A DNA stretch of 64,000 bases from CAJQQK01 sp049116495 (GTDB lineage Bacteria; Pseudomonadota; Alphaproteobacteria; Rhizobiales; Hyphomicrobiaceae): positions 1 to 64,000 of the forward strand of contig JAGDYV010000012.1 of the NCBI GenBank assembly GCA_049116495.1. Reading direction: 5' to 3'. A program made the translations under genes and the position numbers. The notes beneath the pieces were generated by a model. That model was not told where the DNA came from and did not search any database. It was given only the letters and a program-made list of their open reading frames with translations. Positions 26,205 through 35,866 of this stretch are shown one piece after another. The first letter of the stretch is position 1, and each line of letters begins with the position of its first letter.

Positions 26205-27344
26205 ATGACGGAAGATGACTATCAGATCTGCAGCAACTGCGTTATGGACACATCGGATTCGGCAATAACGTTCGATGCCAACGGTGTCTGCGACCATTGT
26301 CGGACATTCAATACGCAGATCAAGCCGAACTGGCACACGGACGAGCGGGGCCGCGCAAAACTTGATAAGCTGACCGAAGATATCAAGAGGGAAGGTCAAG
26401 GAAAGGAGTTCGACTGCATCCTGGGCGTCAGCGGCGGCAGCGACAGCTCTTACCTAACCTATCTGGCCAAAAAGGTCATGAAACTGCGACCGCTGGTTTT
26501 CCACGTTGACGGTGGGTGGAATTCCCAAGAAGCGGTCAACAATATCGAGAAGCTCGTCGAACAGCTCGACCTCGACTTGTATACCCATGTCATTGACTGG
26601 GAGGAAATGCGAGACCTTCAACTTGCGTTTTTCAAGTCAGGCGTACCACATATTGATACGCCGCAAGATCATGCATTCTTTGCAACGATGTACAAGTTCG
26701 CCACGGACCACAAGGTCAAGTATATCTTGACGGGCGGCAACTACTCTACCGAGTGCATCCGCAATCCCATCGAATGGATGTACTATCAATCCGACTCAAT
26801 CCAGCTGCGCGATATACATAAGAAGTTTGGCACCCGTCCGCTCGTCAATTTTCCAGTTACGTCAATACTTCGCCACAAGATCTATTTGCCCTACATAAAA
26901 GGGATCAAGTTGGTTCGGCCGCTCGACTATGTGCCTTACATCAAGGAAGAGGCAACAAAGCATCTTGCCAAGGAACTCGGGTGGCAGCCATTCTCGCAAA
27001 AACACTTCGAGTCACGTTTCACCCGCTTTTACGAAGGCTATTGGCTGCCCGAAAAGTTTGGCTACGACACGCGCCGTGTACAGTTTTCGAGCCTCATCCT
27101 GACGGGACAAATGACGCGTGAAGAGGCATTGGAAGAACTTGAACAGCCGGCCTACGACCCCGAAACGATCGAACGCGATTTTGAATATATCGCAACCAAG
27201 CTCGACATTAGCACTGAAGAATTGAGAAGCTATCTCGAAGCGCCTAACAAGACTCATCGTGATTACAAATCGCAGCAGACCATCTACGCATTGGGCGCAC
27301 CCGCGATGCGATGGCTGGGGCTTGAGCTTGGGGGAAAAAGATGA
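26205..27344 (+). CDS. N-acetyl sugar amidotransferase (WbpG-like)
   Basis: A 379-residue cytosolic protein. The N-terminus has Cys pairs (CSNCVMDTSDS and CDHC) that look like a metal site. A PP-loop ATP pyrophosphatase motif, GVSGGSDSSYL, follows at about residues 75-85. This is the family of WbpG/PseA-type sugar amidotransferases, which use ATP and ammonia to turn an N-acetyl group of a nucleotide sugar into an acetamidino group. The next two genes supply the ammonia. The stop overlaps the start of the HisH-like gene (ATGA). It heads the long polysaccharide operon. Confidence 0.88.
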   Translation: MTEDDYQICSNCVMDTSDSAITFDANGVCDHCRTFNTQIKPNWHTDERGRAKLDKLTEDIKREGQGKEFDCILGVSGGSDSSYLTYLAKKVMKLRPLVFHVDGGWNSQEAVNNIEKLVEQLDLDLYTHVIDWEEMRDLQLAFFKSGVPHIDTPQDHAFFATMYKFATDHKVKYILTGGNYSTECIRNPIEWMYYQSDSIQLRDIHKKFGTRPLVNFPVTSILRHKIYLPYIKGIKLVRPLDYVPYIKEEATKHLAKELGWQPFSQKHFESRFTRFYEGYWLPEKFGYDTRRVQFSSLILTGQMTREEALEELEQPAYDPETIERDFEYIATKLDISTEELRSYLEAPNKTHRDYKSQQTIYALGAPAMRWLGLELGGKR

Positions 27345-27955
27345 TCGCGGTCGTTGACTATGGTTCGGGAAACGTCCGAGCAATTGTCAATATTTACAAG
27401 CGTCTCAATATCCCGGTCACGCTAGCCAACGACGCGCAGGGATTGGCGGATGCCGAGCGCATCGTGCTTCCTGGCGTTGGGTCGTTCGACTGGGCCATGC
27501 AGCGTCTTGAGCAATCAGGCCTTCGGCAGGCCCTGGTAGACGCCGTCACAATCGCCAAGCGACCGATCCTGGGTATTTGCGTTGGCATGCAGATGATGGC
27601 GCGGTCAAGCGACGAAGGTGAGCAAGCCGGACTAGGTTGGATCGATGCCGAGGTCAAACGCTTTCCTCACAATCCGCAAGGTGATCCGCTAATTCTCCCT
27701 CACATGGGCTGGAACACTATTGAGTTGCAGCGTCAATCGCCCCTGCTAACCGGGCTCGAGAACAATTCGCGGTTCTACTTCCTGCACAGCTACCACTTTC
27801 TTCAACGAACAAATGACGTTGTGTTGGCCAAAACCAACTATGGTGGCCGGTTTACCTGTGCCATCGAGGAAGGCAACTGCTACGGCGTCCAATTCCATCC
27901 GGAAAAAAGTCACGGTTGGGGAATTCGCCTTTTGAAGAACTTTGCGGAGGTCTGA
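27341..27955 (+). CDS. HisH-like glutamine amidotransferase subunit
   Basis: A 204-residue class I glutamine amidotransferase. The nucleophile elbow is GICVGMQMM (Cys near residue 84) and the end carries GVQFHPEKSHGWG with the His and Glu of the triad. It hydrolyses glutamine and passes ammonia to its HisF-like partner. Its place between the WbpG-like and HisF-like genes, far from any histidine gene, indicates the polysaccharide version (HisH2 type) and not imidazole glycerol phosphate synthase. Confidence 0.87.
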   Translation: MIAVVDYGSGNVRAIVNIYKRLNIPVTLANDAQGLADAERIVLPGVGSFDWAMQRLEQSGLRQALVDAVTIAKRPILGICVGMQMMARSSDEGEQAGLGWIDAEVKRFPHNPQGDPLILPHMGWNTIELQRQSPLLTGLENNSRFYFLHSYHFLQRTNDVVLAKTNYGGRFTCAIEEGNCYGVQFHPEKSHGWGIRLLKNFAEV

Positions 27956-27957
27956 GC

Positions 27958-28749
27958 ATGTTGCGACCACGCATCATCCCTTGTCTGTTGATCCACGAAC
28001 GCGGCCTCGTAAAGACCAGGCAGTTTACCGACCCGACATATGTCGGTGATCCGGTGAACGCCGTACGGATCTTCAACGAGAAAGAGGTCGACGAGCTTTT
28101 GGTTGTCGACATTGACGCGACAGTGCACGGCCGCGAGCCGAACTATGAGCTCATCGGCCAGATGGCGGCAGAGTGCCGAATGCCACTAGCCTATGGCGGC
28201 GGCATCACAAGCGTGGATCAGGTCGAACGGATCATCAGGCTCGGCGTTGAAAAAGTGGCGATCGGCTCGGCCGCGATGAGCAACCCGAGCCTCATCACCG
28301 AAGCTGCAAAGAAACTCGGCAGTCAAAGCGTCGCCATTGTCGCCGACGTCAAGGGCGATGGACAAGGCGAATATCGCGTGCACACGCACAGCGGAACGAT
28401 CAAGACAGATCACACGATCAAGCAGGCAGCGCTTCTCGCTGACGAAGCAGGCGCCGGTGAGTTAATCGTCAACAACATTGAGCGAGATGGGATGGGAAAT
28501 GGCTATGATCTCCATCTCGTGGAACACTGTCGGGCGACAACAAGACTGCCCATCACCGTTCTGGGCGGTGCTGGCCGCCTCGACGACATAAAAGAGTTGA
28601 TCCACCATTTCCCGATCATCGGTGCAGCCGCCGGCAGTCTGTTCGTCTTCAAGGGAAAATACCGGGCGGTACTAATCAATTATCCGGATCGTGCGCGGAA
28701 AGATGCACTCGTCGTTGACGCGCGCATGGCGGAACAAGTCAACGAGTAA
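27958..28749 (+). CDS. HisF-like cyclase-fold subunit of sugar amidotransferase
   Basis: A 263-residue (beta/alpha)8 barrel from the ATG at 27958, which sits 2 bases after the previous stop. It has RIIPCLLIHERGLVKT, ELLVVDIDAT, PLAYGGGI, EKVAIGSAAM and VLGGAGRLDD, the HisF pattern. The channel protein would pass ammonia from the HisH-like subunit to the WbpG-like enzyme. In histidine-type HisF the first stretch reads RVIPCLDVxxGRVVKG; the change to LLIHERGLVKT supports the specialised role. Confidence 0.87.
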   Translation: MLRPRIIPCLLIHERGLVKTRQFTDPTYVGDPVNAVRIFNEKEVDELLVVDIDATVHGREPNYELIGQMAAECRMPLAYGGGITSVDQVERIIRLGVEKVAIGSAAMSNPSLITEAAKKLGSQSVAIVADVKGDGQGEYRVHTHSGTIKTDHTIKQAALLADEAGAGELIVNNIERDGMGNGYDLHLVEHCRATTRLPITVLGGAGRLDDIKELIHHFPIIGAAAGSLFVFKGKYRAVLINYPDRARKDALVVDARMAEQVNE

Positions 28750-30479
28750 TGGGTTTGCCAGTGGGAGCATGGCCAGAGCGTCCATTCATCATACATGATC
28801 CTGCCCCCACACGTAGACGTCAAGTTATGCACTGGCTGATCTGGAGATCCTCATCCAGCGCGCCGAAGGGTACGGCCCCCAAGCACTTCACGAAGCGTTC
28901 ATTGATGCAAATATCGCAGAAAATGATTAGTCGAACCGGCGCAAAGGACTCAATTGTTCGTCTATACGCATCGTATGTGTATCTTCTCGTGCTCTTGTTT
29001 CTTGCTTTGTGGCAGCCTGAAACGGTCCTTGATGCAGATCGTGGAAAGCTGACGTTTTACGTGTCAACTTGCGCGGTCGTCACGACAATCCACCTGATTG
29101 TTCATAGCGAGCGAAATTGGCTGCGCGTTGATACGCTGTTCTTGCTGTCTTTTCTGATCGTCAATATCCAGTGGCCGGCCATGATTCTGGTCGATCAAAT
29201 CGTGCCGGAAGAGCAGCTGACGGCATTCCGTCTCGACAAAAATCTTCCGAGACTCATCAGCTTGTACATGACGTACGGAACATGGCTTTCTGCGATTGGT
29301 CTGACAACCTGGGCATTGGGCTATCTGATCGGCTACCAGCAGATGAACGCAGGATCGCGACGGCGACAGCATCCATTTCTTGCGGGTCCGCGCAAAAGTC
29401 TTCAAAGCGACGAGCCGAAAGTCATTACACCCCGCCTAGTGACCATCAAGGGTCGCTTTGCATCCCATGTGATTTTTTTGGGCCTGTTGATCATTTTTCT
29501 GATGTTGGTCGGCCCCGGGTTCCTATTTGGGGAAACTTATTCCAAAGTTCGAGCAGGCGGCTTTGTCACCTTGGATGGTATCGCAGCCTACGTTCATGTC
29601 CTGCTGGTTTTATTCGCCATCGCCGTATTTTCTTTGGAAGCATACATTCTTAAACGTCGCTATGAAGCAGGAGAAAGATTAGGATTGGCTGACCTTCTCT
29701 TGAACGTCGGCCTATGCGCCCTGCTGGCTTATACTCTGGTTTTTCTACTTGCCGGCGCGCGCTCCGAAGTGATCCAGGTTATGGCCCTTGCCAGCCTCAT
29801 CGTCGGATCCTGTTTCCGGGCAATCCGTTTGTGGGAGTTCTTCGTCGCAATCGCAGTTGGAAGCCTGCTGTTCACGATTATTGGGCACGTCCGCAGCCAT
29901 GGCTGGGGTGACCTTGCCCTCTTTCTGAACGACTTCAACCCGTGGCTCCCGACCGTAAACCTCGCCAATAGCGCAATTTCGGTCTATCTGGGCGTTGAGG
30001 TCATAGAGGAGCGCGGTGGCCTCTTCTGGGGTCAAACGTTTCTCACCAACATTCTCAGCGCCGTTCCGTTGTTGACAGGCTGGGTTTCGCGAACTTTCGA
30101 GATCAGCTCCTTCGATATGAGTAGTGCCTACTATTTCGCCCGGCATCTTTATGGTCCCAATCCGCACACTGGGCCGGGAACCGGAATTGTCGCTGACAGC
30201 TACGTAAACTTCGGTGTAGCGGGTGTTGCCGTCTGCCTTGCGATTTACGGCTGCCTATGCGGCATTTGCCAATCGCAACTGCTACGGGCAAACCGGTTTC
30301 GTGAGTTCTTGGTCGCGGCAGCCTTTGCGAGCCTTGTATTTTACATGCCGAGAAGCTCGCTCTTCTTTCAGGTGCAACCGGTGATTTGGTCTCTCGCACT
30401 GACTTACCTGTTGTTCCGCGAGAACAGCAACCGCGTTCAGACGGGATTGAGCCCGCGATCAGGGAGGCATTGGCATTAG
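28749..30479 (+). CDS. O-antigen/exopolysaccharide polymerase-like membrane protein (Wzy-like)
   Basis: A protein of up to 576 residues with about 10 to 12 membrane segments and a large loop near the end (SSAYYFARHLYGPNPHTGPGTG) that resembles the periplasmic loop of Wzy polymerases and the oligosaccharide repeat unit polymerase family. The ATG at 28749 overlaps the HisF-like stop (TAATG), but the first 52 residues are atypical, so the true start may be the ATG at 28905, just before the first helices. Between these two points another frame reads ADLEILIQRAEGYGPQALHE and stops at 28932, possibly a relic. Assignment as polymerase is from topology and context. Confidence 0.65.
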   Translation: MGLPVGAWPERPFIIHDPAPTRRRQVMHWLIWRSSSSAPKGTAPKHFTKRSLMQISQKMISRTGAKDSIVRLYASYVYLLVLLFLALWQPETVLDADRGKLTFYVSTCAVVTTIHLIVHSERNWLRVDTLFLLSFLIVNIQWPAMILVDQIVPEEQLTAFRLDKNLPRLISLYMTYGTWLSAIGLTTWALGYLIGYQQMNAGSRRRQHPFLAGPRKSLQSDEPKVITPRLVTIKGRFASHVIFLGLLIIFLMLVGPGFLFGETYSKVRAGGFVTLDGIAAYVHVLLVLFAIAVFSLEAYILKRRYEAGERLGLADLLLNVGLCALLAYTLVFLLAGARSEVIQVMALASLIVGSCFRAIRLWEFFVAIAVGSLLFTIIGHVRSHGWGDLALFLNDFNPWLPTVNLANSAISVYLGVEVIEERGGLFWGQTFLTNILSAVPLLTGWVSRTFEISSFDMSSAYYFARHLYGPNPHTGPGTGIVADSYVNFGVAGVAVCLAIYGCLCGICQSQLLRANRFREFLVAAAFASLVFYMPRSSLFFQVQPVIWSLALTYLLFRENSNRVQTGLSPRSGRHWH

Positions 30480-30495
30480 CAGCGTAAGTGAAGAA

Positions 30496-31665
30496 TTGAA
30501 CGAACGACGGTCTCACCGGCGTGACAGGTTCGACGCTACGGCAACAAAGCTTGACCAGGCGGCTTCATCCGCGCGGTCGGTCGTCGTGTTCATACCAACC
30601 CTTGGCGCTGGCGGGGCCGAACGTGTTGCATCGATCCTGGCGAACACATGGCATTCGTATCCAGGCGTCAGGGTAACCGTGCTCCTGATGTTCGAAGACG
30701 AGATCTTCTACCCGGTCGATCCAGGCGTGAAGCTAGTCGGCCTTGGGCTGCAACCAAACCTCACACCGCTAAAGAAAGTGCGTGCGCTAACGAAAGCTCT
30801 TGGGTCCTTTCGCAAGGCAGTGCTCGCTGAGCAGCCTGCCTTCGTTCTATCCTTCATGAATAAGTACAACGTCTTCTGCCTCGCTGCGTTGACCGGCTCG
30901 GGTGTTCCCGTCATCGTTTCTGAACGCGACAGCCCAACTGAACCCGGCAGGCGTTTGAACTGGCTGCTGCGTGAGTGGCTCTACCCACGCGCCAAGGGCA
31001 TCATTACCCAATCGAAGTTGAGCGAGCAGCACCTCATCAAGCGTAGATGTCATACCAACATTGCGGTCATCAGCAATCCCGTCGACAACCTGACGCCGCA
31101 AAGCACCGAGCCACGAGAAAAGATCGTGCTGAACGTAGCGCGGCTGGTCCCCAAAAAGGGACATTCGGATCTGCTCGAGGCTTTCGCCCGCGCGGATGTT
31201 GGCGACTGGAGGCTGGTCCTGTGTGGTGACGGCCCGCTACGCCCGGAACTTGAGAAGCAGGCAAAGACAATTGGCATCGGTGACAGGGTACTTTTCGAGG
31301 GCACGGTTAAGAACGTCTGGCGTTGGTATGCACGAGCCTCTGTATTCGCATTCACCTCTTACTTCGAAGGTTTTCCAAACGCGCTTGCAGAGGCTATGTC
31401 TGCTGGGGTGGCGCCTGTCAGTTACGACTGCCCGACCGGTCCTGCCGAACTTATAGAAGACGGCAAAAACGGATATCTCGTGCCCGTCGGCAACGTTGAC
31501 GAATTTGCCCAACGCCTTAAAGCGCTGACGGCCGACCCTGAGCTGACCCGTCAGATCTCAGAACGTGCGACCGCCGTTGCCGATCGTCTGGAAGTCTCGG
31601 TCGTTGCAAAGGAGTACTTTGACTTTTGCGTCCGCTCAGCAGCCCTTGAGGGCACGAGCAGATAA
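30496..31665 (+). CDS. Glycosyltransferase family 4 protein
   Basis: A 389-residue GT-B fold enzyme. The N-terminal GAGGAERVASILANTW and the C-terminal donor-binding pattern SYFEGFPNALAEAMSAGVAPV, with the two Glu of the EX7E motif, identify family GT4. It would transfer a sugar from a nucleotide donor onto the lipid-linked repeat at the cytosolic face. The start is not clear: TTG at 30496, or an ATT at 30475 that lies 7 bases after a strong AGGGAGG sequence. It lies 17 bases after the polymerase-like gene. Confidence 0.88.
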   Translation: MNERRSHRRDRFDATATKLDQAASSARSVVVFIPTLGAGGAERVASILANTWHSYPGVRVTVLLMFEDEIFYPVDPGVKLVGLGLQPNLTPLKKVRALTKALGSFRKAVLAEQPAFVLSFMNKYNVFCLAALTGSGVPVIVSERDSPTEPGRRLNWLLREWLYPRAKGIITQSKLSEQHLIKRRCHTNIAVISNPVDNLTPQSTEPREKIVLNVARLVPKKGHSDLLEAFARADVGDWRLVLCGDGPLRPELEKQAKTIGIGDRVLFEGTVKNVWRWYARASVFAFTSYFEGFPNALAEAMSAGVAPVSYDCPTGPAELIEDGKNGYLVPVGNVDEFAQRLKALTADPELTRQISERATAVADRLEVSVVAKEYFDFCVRSAALEGTSR

Positions 31666-31668
31666 GAA

Positions 31669-32940
31669 ATGTCCTCAATTTTTAGCGCTCGTGTCGCAAA
31701 AAACTTTCTGGCCCTCGCTGTTCTCCAGGGCGGGAACTACTTGCTGCCACTGGTGCTAATTCCGTTCCTCGCACGCACCCTCGGACTGGAGACTTTCGGC
31801 GACTGGGTATTTGCGGTTTCATTCGTCTCGATCTTCCGGACTTTGGTGGCCTATGGTTTCGACCTCACCGCCACGCGGACGGTCTCCGTGCATCGCGACA
31901 ACGGGATGCTCGTCCTACAGCTGTATGCCGTTGTCATCACAGTGCGCTTCGCCATGCTTGCGCTCTCATACGTGATCTTCGCGGCGCTTGCACTGACATT
32001 CTCGAATATCTGGAACGTCGCGACGCTGACGCTTCTTTCCATGCTGGTTCTCGTTGGAGAGGCACTATTCCCAATATGGCTGTTCCAGGGCAAGGAACGG
32101 ATGGCGACAATTACCCAATTGCGCCTTGGTTACAGAACGTTGTTTGTGATTGCCGTTTTGCTCACGGTTCGCTCAGCGGATGACGTGTACTTCATTCCAC
32201 TTATCGAAGCGGCAGGATCCCTGGCCACAGGGCTCCTGGCAGGATGGATTGCGTTTGGCTACGGTCCCCTCAAGTGGCAGCGGCCGGACATCAGCTTTTT
32301 CAAAGAGCACGTCGCCAGCGGCGGGATGGTATGCCTGTCAAGCATCGCGGTTCACTTCTACTCGACCATAAATACGATTCTACTTGGTATCTTTTTCGGA
32401 CCTGTTGCCGTCGCTCATTTCGCAATTGCCGAAAAGATCTTCCAAGCGATCTGGGGCATGTTCGGCCCCATCGGCCAAGCGTTGTTTCCGGTGCTTGCAC
32501 AAATGCGCGCCCTTGATTTCCAGTCCTTCGCTCGCGCGGCCCGGCGCGCGCTCGCCGTCTACTCCACACTTCTTATTCTTGCTGCGGTGGCTCTTTACGT
32601 ACTCTCAGGCCCCTTGGTCTGGTTGGTGGCTGGAGAACAGGATCTGCTCGCTCAGCGCGTGCTCAAGGTATTCGCAATTGCTCTCTGCTTTACCGGCGGC
32701 TCATTCATGTCGCTACTTCTGATCGCTCAGGATCAAACCGCAACGCTAGCGAAAATTACGTTTGCTACAATGCTTGTCAATCTCGCAATCATTTGGCCGT
32801 TGCTGAGCTATTTCGAAGTCGTCGGCGCAGCGCTTGCTTTTGTTATCGTCCAGGTCTTCCACACGATTCTACAAGTGTGGGCAATTTCGCCGCTACTCCA
32901 GCTCCGCAACGACTCACAGGTTGCCGGGCAGAAGTCCTGA
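31669..32940 (+). CDS. Polysaccharide flippase, Wzx-like (MOP superfamily)
   Basis: A 423-residue protein with about 12 membrane segments. The N-terminal stretch LAVLQGGNYLLPLVLIPFLARTLGLETFGDWVFA is the classical start of Wzx/RfbX oligosaccharide flippases. It would move the undecaprenyl-linked repeat unit across the inner membrane for polymerisation. It starts three bases after the GT4 gene and is followed 22 bases later by asnB. Confidence 0.87.
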   Translation: MSSIFSARVAKNFLALAVLQGGNYLLPLVLIPFLARTLGLETFGDWVFAVSFVSIFRTLVAYGFDLTATRTVSVHRDNGMLVLQLYAVVITVRFAMLALSYVIFAALALTFSNIWNVATLTLLSMLVLVGEALFPIWLFQGKERMATITQLRLGYRTLFVIAVLLTVRSADDVYFIPLIEAAGSLATGLLAGWIAFGYGPLKWQRPDISFFKEHVASGGMVCLSSIAVHFYSTINTILLGIFFGPVAVAHFAIAEKIFQAIWGMFGPIGQALFPVLAQMRALDFQSFARAARRALAVYSTLLILAAVALYVLSGPLVWLVAGEQDLLAQRVLKVFAIALCFTGGSFMSLLLIAQDQTATLAKITFATMLVNLAIIWPLLSYFEVVGAALAFVIVQVFHTILQVWAISPLLQLRNDSQVAGQKS

Positions 32941-32962
32941 GCAGTTTCACGGTAGGGATAAG

Positions 32963-34909
32963 ATGTGTGGATTTGTCGGGTTCATGCGAACCGATGCAAA
33001 GAAGAGATTGCCATCCGAGGAAGAACTCGGTCGCATGACCGATACGTTGCGCCATCGGGGACCTGACGCACGGGGCACCTGGTATCAGCCCGATTTTGGG
33101 GTAGGGCTGGGACATCGGCGTCTGTCGATACGTGACTTGTCGGATGCCGGTGCTCAACCAATGACCTCCAGCTGCGGGCGGTACGTATTTGTCTACAATG
33201 GTGAAGTTTATTCTCACAGCGAACTGAGCAAGGAATTGTCCCATACGGGGCGGACCCTCAAAGGACACTCCGATACGGAAATCATACTTGAGGCAATCGC
33301 CGAATGGGGCGTTGATCGGGTCCTGCCAAAATTGATCGGCATGTTTGCCTTTGCATTGTACGACAAGAAACTCGGAGAACTCATCCTTGCCAGGGACCGA
33401 CTGGGACAAAAACCTCTCTATTGGGCAAACGTCGACGGATTTCTAATTTTTGGTTCGGAACTGAAGGCGCTGCGCGCGCTGGATGTATGGCATCCCCAAC
33501 TCGACAGAAATTCGCTCGCCTCATTTCTTAAATACAATTATATCCCCTCTCCGGTTACCATCTACAAGAACGTTAACAAACTGGCCCCCGGGGCAATACT
33601 GCGCATGCGACCGGAAGGTCAACCGGATGTTTCCCTATATTGGGATCTCAGAGAAATAGCAGCATGCAGAAGTTCGACACCGTTCAACTACACGCAAGAA
33701 GAGGTGCTGGAACAGCTTGATGATCTGCTGGGCGACGCTGTCAGGCGACGTCTCGTCTCCGACGTGCCGCTCGGAGCGCTGCTGTCCGGCGGAATAGATT
33801 CGTCCCTGGTAACGGCTTTGATGGTCGAGCAGTCGAGCCAACGGGTCAAGACATTCTCGATAGGCTTCGATGAACAACGCTGGAATGAAGCACCTTATGC
33901 AAGATCGGTTGCTGACCACCTGGGCACAGATCATACGGAACTCTATTCCACACCGGGAAACGCACTCGAATTGGTGGAGCAACTGCCGGATTGCTATGAC
34001 GAGCCTTTTGCTGACCCATCACAATTGCCAACGCTTCTGGTGTGCCAGCTTGCTCGAGAGAACGTCAAGGTCGTACTCAGCGGCGACGGCCCGGACGAAT
34101 TCTTTGCCGGATACGGGCGTTACGACGCTCTCCTAAACGTTTGGCAAAATATCTCTCAGGTCCCAAAGACAGCCCGCAAGGTGATGGCGCATTCGCTGCT
34201 CGGCTGTCCTCGGCAATTGCTCGATCGCATGACCGGTCTGGTTCCAGGCAGATACGCTAAAAATGAGATGTCGGCAAAACTGCTCTATTACGCGAGAGCA
34301 GCGGCAAATGATGATCCCGATGTCATGAATCACGGGCATATGAGTTTCTGGCAAGAGCCATGCAAGGCCGTCATCGGCGGCACTCCTTACCACAGCCTGC
34401 TTGGTGATGTCACGGTGCGCTCACAGGTTCCCGAGTTGTTCGAGCGCATGATGTTGTTGGATCAGATGACATTTCTGCCCGATGACATTCTTACGAAATT
34501 GGACCGAGCCAGTATGAGGTTTGCTCTAGAGGCCCGGTCTCCGATGCTGGACCATCGCCTCGTCGAGTTTTCCTGGCAGTTGCCGCGTAATATGAAGATT
34601 CGAGACGGCGTGACGAAATGGGCGCTGCGAGAAATCTTGTACAAACGCATTCCTCAGCAACTCATCGATCGACCGAAAATGGGATTTGGCGTTCCTCTTG
34701 GTGCTTGGCTGCGCGGAGAACTGCGGCCATGGGCCGAGGAACTATTGAGCGCGGACCGCCTCGAACGTAATGGTGTTTTTCAAACTGCACAAATTCGAAA
34801 GCGCTGGCAGGCCCATCTTGATGGTACGGATTGGTCTTCGCATCTGTGGAGCGTTCTCATGGCACAGGCCTGGTTCGTGGCAAACCCAGACGTGCAATTG
34901 TCAGCCTAG
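32963..34909 (+). CDS. asnB: Asparagine synthetase-type glutamine amidotransferase
   Basis: A 648-residue protein. Cleavage of Met1 exposes the catalytic Cys2 (MCGFVGFM) of an Ntn-type glutaminase domain (about 1-200). A synthetase domain follows with the PP-loop pattern GALLSGGIDSSLVTALM and VVLSGDGPDEFFAGYGRY. Within polysaccharide loci such AsnB-like enzymes often amidate uronic acids, as for GalNAcA amide formation by WbpS-type enzymes. The UDP-ManNAc dehydrogenase at 45012 would provide a uronic acid. True asparagine synthesis cannot be excluded. The start at 32963 is fixed by Cys2. Confidence 0.88.
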   Translation: MCGFVGFMRTDAKKRLPSEEELGRMTDTLRHRGPDARGTWYQPDFGVGLGHRRLSIRDLSDAGAQPMTSSCGRYVFVYNGEVYSHSELSKELSHTGRTLKGHSDTEIILEAIAEWGVDRVLPKLIGMFAFALYDKKLGELILARDRLGQKPLYWANVDGFLIFGSELKALRALDVWHPQLDRNSLASFLKYNYIPSPVTIYKNVNKLAPGAILRMRPEGQPDVSLYWDLREIAACRSSTPFNYTQEEVLEQLDDLLGDAVRRRLVSDVPLGALLSGGIDSSLVTALMVEQSSQRVKTFSIGFDEQRWNEAPYARSVADHLGTDHTELYSTPGNALELVEQLPDCYDEPFADPSQLPTLLVCQLARENVKVVLSGDGPDEFFAGYGRYDALLNVWQNISQVPKTARKVMAHSLLGCPRQLLDRMTGLVPGRYAKNEMSAKLLYYARAAANDDPDVMNHGHMSFWQEPCKAVIGGTPYHSLLGDVTVRSQVPELFERMMLLDQMTFLPDDILTKLDRASMRFALEARSPMLDHRLVEFSWQLPRNMKIRDGVTKWALREILYKRIPQQLIDRPKMGFGVPLGAWLRGELRPWAEELLSADRLERNGVFQTAQIRKRWQAHLDGTDWSSHLWSVLMAQAWFVANPDVQLSA

Positions 34910-35113
34910 CCAGTGCCCAATTGATACTTGATCGGATTGCTGACCTCCGATTCTTCGGCAGCACTTGGGCTCCCGTACTGTCAGAAATTCGGCGCAGCTC
35001 AGAAATCGAAAAGCCGGTCGAGGCTCATCAAATTTCAATCGTGAACGACACAGCCATCGTTGACCGCGAGGCGGTTGTGCGACCAGTGCGCTGAGCGCCA
35101 GGGGGAGGAAAGA

Positions 35114-35866
35114 ATGTCGATACAGGACGAGGTAGACGATGATGTCATCGAACGCTTTTTCTTAACGTTAAGAAAATCATTGGGCAGCCAGGCCGAAAAG
35201 CGGTGGCGCCATACGATGTCGTTTCACTACAAGCACATCGATTTTACAGGCCGTCGCGTGCTCGATATCGGTGGTGGAAACGGCATCCATTCCTTTTATG
35301 CTCATGCCTGTGGCGCCGCACGTGTTGTAAATCTGGAACCCGAATATGACGGCAGCACATCTGGCATGCAAGACCAGTTTCATAATTGGAAGGCCGCCCT
35401 GGGCGCGACTTGCGTAGATATCATTGACACCACATTTCAGGAGTACAGCGGCGACGGAATGCCGTTCGATGTAATCTTAATTCAGGATGCCATAAATCAT
35501 CTGGATGAATCGGCTTGCATATCGCTAAAAGAATCGGAAGCGAGCCAAGACGTGTTTCGCCGGATCTTTGCCAAACTGGGTAAGCTTTCTTCATCGGGTG
35601 GAGTGCTTCACATTGCGGATTGCAGTTCACAGAACTTCTATCCGCGCATGAGGCTTGGCAATCCGTTTGATTCTGAAATTGAGTGGCGCAAGCATCAACC
35701 GCCAAGCCTGTGGCAGACCATGCTCGAGGAGGCCGGCTACAAACTTGAGCGCAAGAGATGGTCCTCTCCTGGGCGGTTCGGACCGGCAGGTCAGGCGTTG
35801 TTTGGAAATAGTTTGGCGGCCTACTTCTTCACCAGCCACTTCGCCATGACGTTGAGAAAAATATGA
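35114..35866 (+). CDS. SAM-dependent methyltransferase
   Basis: A 250-residue class I methyltransferase fold with the SAM-binding glycine loop RRVLDIGGGNGIHSFYAHACG (about residues 50-70), the acidic end of strand 2 (NLEPEYDG) and QDAINHLDE in place of the usual motif IV. The start at 35114 is preceded by GGAGGAAAG. It probably methylates a sugar of the repeat unit, judging from context, though the acceptor is unknown. It follows asnB after about 200 non-coding bases. Confidence 0.8.
   Translation: MSIQDEVDDDVIERFFLTLRKSLGSQAEKRWRHTMSFHYKHIDFTGRRVLDIGGGNGIHSFYAHACGAARVVNLEPEYDGSTSGMQDQFHNWKAALGATCVDIIDTTFQEYSGDGMPFDVILIQDAINHLDESACISLKESEASQDVFRRIFAKLGKLSSSGGVLHIADCSSQNFYPRMRLGNPFDSEIEWRKHQPPSLWQTMLEEAGYKLERKRWSSPGRFGPAGQALFGNSLAAYFFTSHFAMTLRKI

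Noticed and set aside
27341..28749. HisH and HisF as histidine biosynthesis enzymes
   Set aside because: No other his gene is near; the genes overlap with a WbpG-like amidotransferase inside a polysaccharide locus, and the HisF start motif is changed.
34831..35094. 87-codon frame between asnB and the methyltransferase
   Set aside because: It overlaps the end of asnB out of frame and has no ribosome site or family match.
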